This document shows, one piece after another, positions 7,113 through 11,758 of a DNA stretch of 11,758 nucleotides. Under the pieces are notes generated by a model. The model was not told the origin of the DNA. It saw nothing but the letters and a program-made list of their open reading frames with translations, and did no database searches. Each line of letters starts with the position of its first letter. Positions within the stretch are counted from its first letter, which is position 1. The position numbers and the translations under genes are program-made. This stretch comes from JAZNOQ01 sp045589215 (GTDB lineage Bacteria; Bacillota; Clostridia; Oscillospirales; CAG-272), in assembly GCA_045589215.1 (NCBI GenBank), contig JAZNOQ010000129.1, forward strand, positions 1 through 11,758, read 5' to 3'.

Positions 7113-9010
7113 ACGAGACAAACCACTTCACAGACCTGGATCTATACCTGTTTCACGAGGGAACGCACCGTTCCCTCTACCGTAAAATGGGCGCACATAT
7201 TGCCGTAGAAAACGGCGTAACGGGCACGCGCTTCACCCTGTGGGCGCCAAACGCCCGTGCGGTCTCCCTGCTCTCCGCGCGCGGAAATTGGCAAGAGAAC
7301 GCACATCCCCTGACACGGGGCGACGGCGGCATCTGGAGCGTTTTCATCCCCGAAATGGGCGACGGAGAGCTCTACCGCTACGCTGTCTGCGGCAGAGACG
7401 GAATTTGTCGGTATAAATCCGATCCCTTCGCCTTTCAGTCGGAGCTTCGCCCTGCAAGCGCATCGATCGTCGCCCCCCTCGACGGATACGTATGGAACGA
7501 TCTTGCATGGCAGAACGATAAGGCGCACACCGATCCGCGCGAAGAGCCGATCGCGGTCTACGAGGTGCATCTCGGCTCGTGGAAAAAGAATTACGCAGAA
7601 AATCCGAATACGGGCTTTCTGAATTACCGCACGCTCGCCGTACAGCTCGCCGATTACGTTTCCTATATGGGCTACACGCACGTCGAGCTGATCGGCATTT
7701 CGGAGCATCCGCTTGACGCCTCGTGGGGCTATCAGGTGACGGGCTACTACTCCCCGACAAGCCGTTACGGAACGCCTGACGATTTCCGCTTTTTCGTCGA
7801 TCATATGCACCAAAGGGGCATCGGTGTCATTCTCGACTTCGTTCCCGCACACTTTCCGAAGGACACGTTCGGTCTCTCGGACTTCGACGGCACTCCCCTC
7901 TACGAGCACAGCGATCCCCTCCGCGCAGAATATCCCGAATGGGGCACGCGAGCATTCGATCTTGGGAAACATGAGGTCATATCCTTCCTCATTTCAAACG
8001 CCTTCTATTGGGTCAGAGAGTTCCACGTCGACGCTCTTCGCGTGGATGCCGTCGCCGCGATCCTTTTTAGAAGCTTCGGCCGCGCCAATTGGCGTCCGAA
8101 CCGCTACGGCGGCACCGAGGATCTCGAGGGCATCGCCTTTCTCCAAAGCCTGAACCGCGCCCTTACGTCGGAAACAAACGCCTATCTCATCGCGGAGGAC
8201 TCCTCCATTATGGCGGGGATCACAACGCCCGTCGAGCAAGGAGGACTCGGGTTCAAATTCAAGTGGAATATGGGCTGGATGAACGACACGCTGAAGTATA
8301 TGAAGGAGGATCCCCTCTTCCGCGGGTACCATCACGATAAGATCACCCACAGCCTCGACTACGCCTTCCTCGAAAGCTTTATGCTCGTCCTGTCCCACGA
8401 TGAGGTCGTCCACCTGAAGCGATCGATGCTCGAAAAGCTCCCGGGGCGCATCGAGGACAAATTCGGCGGTCTCAAAACCCTCTACACCTACCAGTTCACC
8501 CATCCGGGGAAAAAGCTTCTTTTTATGGGGCAGGATTTTGCGGAAACGCGGGAATGGATGGAGCATAGCGAGATCAATTGGTGGCTGACCTATGACTCGG
8601 GACACCGCGACGTAATGAACTGTATGCGCCGTCTGCTCACGCTCTACAAGAAATATCCCGTCCTGCACGTCGATTCAAGCGATCCCACCACCTTTGAGTG
8701 GGTCAATCGAAGTGACGCAATGCACGCAACGGTCAGCTATATGCGCCGAAACCCGTGGAATTATAACGACGCGCTTCTCACGATCTGCAATTTCGCACCG
8801 ATGGATCACGGCATCTATACCTGCGGCGTCCCCCTCCCCGGGGAATACACACGCGTTTTCAGCACGATCGACGTCGGGGATACTCCCCCCGAATGCCCCC
8901 CGATCCTTCACGCCGAGGAACGTCCGTGTGACGGCTATCCCTATACCCTCACGCTCCACCTGCACGCCTACGAATCGGTCGTTTTTGCACTTCCCTCTAC
9001 GTCTTTTTAA
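7109..9010 (+). CDS. glgB: 1,4-alpha-glucan branching enzyme
   Basis: 633-residue GH13 enzyme that cuts an alpha-1,4 chain and re-joins it by an alpha-1,6 bond, making branches in glycogen. The N-terminus holds a CBM48-like domain (TRFTLWAPNARAVSL, then a strand-rich stretch to ~residue 120). The branching-enzyme signature EHPLDASWGYQVTGYY is clear. Catalytic regions are DFVPAHFP (Asp243), ALRVDAVA (Arg311, nucleophile Asp313), LIAEDSS (acid/base Glu363, with Asp364 where many homologues have Glu) and VLSHDEVVH (Asp431). WNMGWMNDTLKYM is also typical. Length is at the short end for GlgB. Its ATG overlaps the stop of the upstream GH13 gene and there is no separate strong ribosome site, which supports coupling. 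No glycogen synthase or ADP-glucose pyrophosphorylase gene is in the window, so the substrate polymer is inferred. Confidence 0.95.
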   Translation: MNETNHFTDLDLYLFHEGTHRSLYRKMGAHIAVENGVTGTRFTLWAPNARAVSLLSARGNWQENAHPLTRGDGGIWSVFIPEMGDGELYRYAVCGRDGICRYKSDPFAFQSELRPASASIVAPLDGYVWNDLAWQNDKAHTDPREEPIAVYEVHLGSWKKNYAENPNTGFLNYRTLAVQLADYVSYMGYTHVELIGISEHPLDASWGYQVTGYYSPTSRYGTPDDFRFFVDHMHQRGIGVILDFVPAHFPKDTFGLSDFDGTPLYEHSDPLRAEYPEWGTRAFDLGKHEVISFLISNAFYWVREFHVDALRVDAVAAILFRSFGRANWRPNRYGGTEDLEGIAFLQSLNRALTSETNAYLIAEDSSIMAGITTPVEQGGLGFKFKWNMGWMNDTLKYMKEDPLFRGYHHDKITHSLDYAFLESFMLVLSHDEVVHLKRSMLEKLPGRIEDKFGGLKTLYTYQFTHPGKKLLFMGQDFAETREWMEHSEINWWLTYDSGHRDVMNCMRRLLTLYKKYPVLHVDSSDPTTFEWVNRSDAMHATVSYMRRNPWNYNDALLTICNFAPMDHGIYTCGVPLPGEYTRVFSTIDVGDTPPECPPILHAEERPCDGYPYTLTLHLHAYESVVFALPSTSF

Positions 9011-9084
9011 AAATACCGTATGAGCCGCACGCAGATCGGGCAAACTACGCTTTACTACAAACAAAACCGAGAAGGAGATGCCCT

Positions 9085-10134
9085 ATGTACCATCGCACCG
9101 ACCGCACAGGCCTTGCAGAGGCGTTTCGCCGAAACGCCTTTTCAGATGCCGATACCGTAACCATCGAAAAGCCCATCGGCATCCACCGCCCGAAAAGCCG
9201 CACTCTGCGCACAAAATGCGCCGTGATCGGATGCGGCTTTGTTGGTGCGACCACAGCATTTTCCCTCGTGCAAAGCGAGCTTTTTTCCTCGATGGTGCTG
9301 ATCGATATCGACACACACAAGGCAGAGGGCGAGGCGGCAGACCTGAGCCACGCACTTCCCTTTCACGCACCAATGGAGATCTACGCGGGTGACTACGATG
9401 ATCTCGTCGACGCCTCCCTCATCATCATCACCGCAGGCGCAAATCAGAAGCCGGGCGAAACGCGGATGGATCTCGCGATGAAAAACACACGGATCTTCCG
9501 CTCGATCATGTCGGAGATCACACGCTATAACGATAGCGCGATCCTTCTCGTCGTCACAAATCCCGTCGACATCTTAACCTATAAAACGCTCAAGTTTTCG
9601 GGCTTTCCGCAAAACCGCGTCATCGGCTCGGGAACCGTCCTCGACACCGCCCGCCTCAAATACCTCGTCGGCAAGGAGCTGGGAGTAGATTTCCGAAACG
9701 TCCACACCTTCATCATCGGTGAACACGGCGACAGCGAGCTTCCCGTATGGAGCTCCGCGAATATTTCGGGCGTCGACCTCGACCATTACTGCGGCTCGTG
9801 CGTCGAGGGTCCCGGGGTCGACCGCCTGCACGAGCTTTTCGAAAACGTCAGAAACTCGGCATATCATATCATCGAGGCAAAGGGCGCGACCTATTACGCG
9901 ATCGCGGAGTCGGTGCGCCGCATCGCAGAAGCGATCGTCCGCGACGAGGATACGATCCTCCCCGTCTCCACCCTCCTCACGGGACAGTATGGAATCTCGG
10001 ACATTTGCCTCAGCCTCCCCTGCGTCGTCGGCGCGAACGGCATTCATCAGATCCTCGAGATCCCTCTCAGCGAAAGCGAGACCGCGCGCCTCAGGAGATC
10101 CGCAGAGATCATTCATACAATACTTGAGCAATAA
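9085..10134 (+). CDS. ldh: L-lactate dehydrogenase with N-terminal extension
   Basis: 349-residue NAD-dependent enzyme reducing pyruvate to L-lactate and regenerating NAD+ in fermentation. The Rossmann motif GCGFVGAT starts at residue 49, about 35 residues later than in typical LDHs of ~315 residues. AGANQKPGETR carries Gln121, the residue that favours lactate over malate, and Arg127 of the mobile loop. TNPVDILTY, the substrate-binding Arg190 in DTARLK, and catalytic His214 in IIGEHGDSELPVW complete the site. GAAGGAG lies 7 nt before the ATG at 9085, and no later in-frame start has a ribosome site, so the extension is probably real. At the position of the allosteric Arg173 of Bacillus LDH (fructose-1,6-bisphosphate site) there is Lys192, while the following NVH histidine is kept. 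It lies 74 nt after glgB with no terminator seen between, so it is likely in the same operon. Confidence 0.95.
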   Translation: MYHRTDRTGLAEAFRRNAFSDADTVTIEKPIGIHRPKSRTLRTKCAVIGCGFVGATTAFSLVQSELFSSMVLIDIDTHKAEGEAADLSHALPFHAPMEIYAGDYDDLVDASLIIITAGANQKPGETRMDLAMKNTRIFRSIMSEITRYNDSAILLVVTNPVDILTYKTLKFSGFPQNRVIGSGTVLDTARLKYLVGKELGVDFRNVHTFIIGEHGDSELPVWSSANISGVDLDHYCGSCVEGPGVDRLHELFENVRNSAYHIIEAKGATYYAIAESVRRIAEAIVRDEDTILPVSTLLTGQYGISDICLSLPCVVGANGIHQILEIPLSESETARLRRSAEIIHTILEQ

Positions 10135-10151
10135 TTTTCCTCTCCACCATC

Positions 10152-10180
10152 TTGACAACACCGCAAAAATGTGCTATACT
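10152..10180 (+). promoter_or_regulatory. tRNA-Ser promoter
   Basis: Consensus -35 TTGACA (10152-10157), 17-bp spacer and -10 TATACT (10175-10180). Transcription should start about 15 nt before the tRNA at 10202. It sits just 17 nt after the ldh stop. Confidence 0.92.
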
Positions 10181-10201
10181 GTATCGGTGCACGAAACACG
10201 T

Positions 10202-10290
10202 GGAGGTGTACTCAAGTGGCCGAAGAGATCAGTCTTGAAAACTGAGAGGTCGTTCATAGCGACGCGGGGGTTCAACTCCCTCCACCTCCG
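10202..10290 (+). tRNA. tRNA-Ser (anticodon UGA)
   Basis: 89-nt class II tRNA. The 7-bp acceptor stem pairs GGAGGTG with CACCTCC, followed by discriminator G. The anticodon arm is TCAGT-CTTGAAA-ACTGA, giving anticodon TGA, which reads UCA and related serine codons. A long variable arm (GTCG...CGAC) is typical of tRNA-Ser. The T loop TTCAACT closes on a 5-bp stem with one G-U pair. No CCA is encoded; TTATC follows, so CCA must be added by nucleotidyltransferase. Confidence 0.97.
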
Positions 10291-10313
10291 TTATCAAAGG
10301 GCAATAGCCGAAG

Positions 10314-10350
10314 AGGGCTGATCCACTTATTCAGTGGATCAGCCCTTTTT
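10314..10350 (+). terminator. Intrinsic terminator after tRNA-Ser
   Basis: A perfect 13-bp stem, AGGGCTGATCCAC (10314-10326) with its complement at 10334-10346, has a 7-nt loop (5 nt if one more T-A pair forms) and is followed by TTTT and an AT-rich tail on the plus strand. It may also end read-through from the ldh operon. It lies 17 nt past the convergent rtcB stop, but the minus strand has no T run after the stem, so it would be weak for rtcB. Confidence 0.9.
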
Positions 10351-10367
10351 ATTGTATCTCAGAATCC

Positions 10368-11576
10368 TCACTCCGCCGCCTTAAAATTATAGATGGGCTT
10401 AATTCTGCTGATAATATCCGCCGTGGGAGCGATATTGCCGACGATCTCGTCCATGCTCTTATAAGCCATAGGCGACTCATCAAGCGTATCGGGGATGACG
10501 CAGGTGGAGTAAATGCCCGCCATCTCCCTCTCGTACTCCTCCATTGTGAGCCGCTCAAAGGCGGCAGAACGGGACATAAGCCTGCCCGCACCGTGAGGCG
10601 CGGAGCAGTTCCAATCCTCGTTTCCCTTCCCAATGCAGATGAGCGATCCGTCACGCATATTGATGGGAATAAGGAGCTTCTCTCCCGCCTGAGCGGACAC
10701 TGCACCCTTTCGGAGTATCATCTCGTTCACGTCGATGTAATTATGAATGGTCTGGAAGGTCTCGACAGCCGTCCATCCGCAACGGTCAAGGATGATCTCC
10801 GCCATCCTTGCGCGGTTCCGCTCTGCGAACTTCTGACAAATATCCACATCATGGAGGTAGTCCTCCATATAAGAGCCGTAGAGGAAGCAGAGATCACGCG
10901 GAAGCGTGGGCTCTTTTGCAAGGAATTCCTTCTCGAGAGCCTTGATCGTTGTCTGGATCTCGGTTCGTCTGCCCTCTGCCTTATAGGTGCGGATGATCTC
11001 CTCGCGCTGTCTGAAATATGCATCCTTGCCTACGTTGAGGTCGACCGCCAACTGCTGATAAAACTCCGCGACCTGCGTCCCAAGATTACGGCTTCCCGAG
11101 TGGATCACGAGGTACTTGCCACCGTTCTCGTCCACGTCGACCTCAATAAAGTGGTTACCTCCGCCAAGCGTTCCGAGAGAACGCTCAAGCCTCCTCGCGT
11201 TCTTGAGGGATCTGTAGCAACGGAGAGGGGTGAGATCAAACCGCTCCTCTCTTCCCTCCCAGACGTTCTTCCCACAGGGAATAAAGTGTGCCGCCTCGTC
11301 GACCCTCTCAAAATCGATATCAATATCGCCGAGGTAAACGGTGTACATTCCGCAACCGATATCCACACCGACCATTGAGGGGACGATCTTATCGGTCACG
11401 GTCATCGTTGTACCGATGGTACATCCCTTGCCCGCGTGAACATCGGGCATAATTCTGATCTTCGAGGACGAAAACGCCCCGGTATCGCACACCGCCCGGA
11501 TCTGCTCACGCGCACCATCCTCAAGGGTGGAGGCAAAGCACTTTGCGGTGTTAAAGTTTCCTATGATCTCTATCAT
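10368..11576 (-). CDS. rtcB: RtcB family RNA ligase
   Basis: 402-residue GTP- and Mn-dependent ligase that joins RNA ends bearing 2',3'-cyclic phosphate or 3'-phosphate to 5'-OH ends, acting in RNA repair. The length matches E. coli RtcB (about 408). Family motifs are all present: MPDVHAGKG (His47), VGVDIGCGM (metal ligand Cys75), LGGGNHFIEV (His142), VIHSGSRNLG (His159), IHNYID (His278) and SAPHGAGR, in which His328 is the guanylylated histidine. The start at 11576 is chosen because AAAGGAGAA lies just upstream and MIEIIGNFNTAKCFA is a typical RtcB beginning; the same frame stays open upstream, but that stretch reads as a different gene in another frame. It is probably co-transcribed with the gene ending at 11621. 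No rtcA, archease or rtcR is visible nearby. Confidence 0.95.
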   Translation of the reverse strand: MIEIIGNFNTAKCFASTLEDGAREQIRAVCDTGAFSSSKIRIMPDVHAGKGCTIGTTMTVTDKIVPSMVGVDIGCGMYTVYLGDIDIDFERVDEAAHFIPCGKNVWEGREERFDLTPLRCYRSLKNARRLERSLGTLGGGNHFIEVDVDENGGKYLVIHSGSRNLGTQVAEFYQQLAVDLNVGKDAYFRQREEIIRTYKAEGRRTEIQTTIKALEKEFLAKEPTLPRDLCFLYGSYMEDYLHDVDICQKFAERNRARMAEIILDRCGWTAVETFQTIHNYIDVNEMILRKGAVSAQAGEKLLIPINMRDGSLICIGKGNEDWNCSAPHGAGRLMSRSAAFERLTMEEYEREMAGIYSTCVIPDTLDESPMAYKSMDEIVGNIAPTADIISRIKPIYNFKAAE

Positions 11577-11601
11577 GTCGTTCTCCTTTCCTGTATCGTT
11601 A

Positions 11602-11619
11602 TGTTGTAATTGTTGTAAT
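11602..11619 (-). repeat. Tandem 9-bp repeat in the rtcB leader
   Basis: Two adjacent perfect copies of TGTTGTAAT (plus-strand reading) lie between the upstream stop and the rtcB ribosome site. This could be chance in an AT-rich spacer or a binding site; nothing in the sequence decides. Confidence 0.5.
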
Positions 11620-11646
11620 CTTATTTTTTCTTGCTGTAAAAATAAG
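11620..11646 (-). other. AT-rich 9-bp hairpin overlapping the upstream stop codon
   Basis: CTTATTTTT (11620-11628) pairs perfectly with AAAAATAAG (11638-11646) around a 9-nt loop. Only one C-G pair is present and no T run follows on the minus strand, so it is a poor terminator. It covers the last codons and stop of the hypothetical gene just before rtcB. Confidence 0.4.
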
Positions 11647-11758
11647 GTCCGCAATAATCTCCCTCGTGTGTTTTTATATAAGTCCATGAAAAATCCTCGG
11701 CTACGACAAATATCTCCGTGCGTTGATCTAACTGCTGTGCACTTGATTCCTGCCACGT
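11621..11758 (-). CDS. C-terminal 45 codons of a small hypothetical protein (possibly DUF4275-like)
   Basis: A minus-strand frame, open from the right edge, encodes 45 residues and stops with TAA at 11621-11623. It reads like real protein: it includes RTEIFVVAEDFSWTYIKTHE and then a GPYFY motif before a lysine-rich end. The combination DFSWTY, THE and CGPYF reminds me of the C-terminus of DUF4275-type proteins, but this is from memory and unverified. The 44-nt gap to rtcB and the same strand suggest one operon. The start, length and function lie outside the window. Confidence 0.6.
   Translation of the reverse strand, partial: TWQESSAQQLDQRTEIFVVAEDFSWTYIKTHEGDYCGPYFYSKKK

Noticed and set aside
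7142..8668. Long minus-strand open frames over glgB (276 and 224 codons)
   Set aside because: These are antisense shadows of a gene with complete GH13 motifs; they have no ribosome sites and no recognisable domains.
11577..11756. Longer rtcB start giving a 462-residue protein
   Set aside because: The extra 60 residues match no RtcB feature, the start at 11576 has a strong ribosome site, and another frame here reads as the end of a separate gene.

Overview
This window looks like chromosome from an uncultured Clostridia-type Bacillota, probably a gut or rumen anaerobe. The evidence is strong AAGGAG-type ribosome binding sites, canonical TTGACA/TATAAT promoters, roughly balanced GC, a clostridial-style GlgB and lactate dehydrogenase, and a surface protein with cysteine-rich repeats of the 'NACDADCN..C...RTPAD' kind. 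No species can be named from the sequence alone.

Layout. (1) Positions 1-3342, minus strand: a very large secreted protein, at least 1114 residues, running off the left edge. It has a signal peptide, four tandem modules in an A-B-A-B order, an SGNH/GDSL-type hydrolase domain and a 66-bp (22-residue) cysteine-rich repeat array. It has its own promoter. (2) 3529-4716, minus strand: glyA, with a good promoter and an intrinsic terminator separating it from the surface protein gene. (3) 4947-10134, plus strand: a probable operon of a GH13 maltodextrin/neopullulanase-like hydrolase, a glycogen branching enzyme (coupled by an ATGA overlap) and an L-lactate dehydrogenase with an unusual N-terminal extension. 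(4) 10152-10350, plus strand: a complete tRNA-Ser(UGA) unit with a consensus promoter and a 13-bp terminator hairpin. (5) 10368-11576, minus strand: rtcB RNA ligase, preceded 44 nt upstream by the last 45 codons of a small hypothetical gene that enters from the right edge.

How the genes fit together. The central plus-strand operon joins intracellular alpha-glucan cleavage and branching to the fermentative end step that reoxidises NADH, which suggests glycogen or maltodextrin use coupled to lactate formation (inference). glyA, the tRNA gene and rtcB are housekeeping or RNA-repair functions with no visible link to it. The surface protein is the least ordinary item: a predicted extracellular esterase/deacetylase-like enzyme whose substrate cannot be read from sequence.

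I see no CRISPR array, insertion sequence, prophage gene, toxin-antitoxin pair or obvious new defence system. The best leads are the surface protein architecture with its recently duplicated repeat, the glycan-lactate operon, and the LDH tail.
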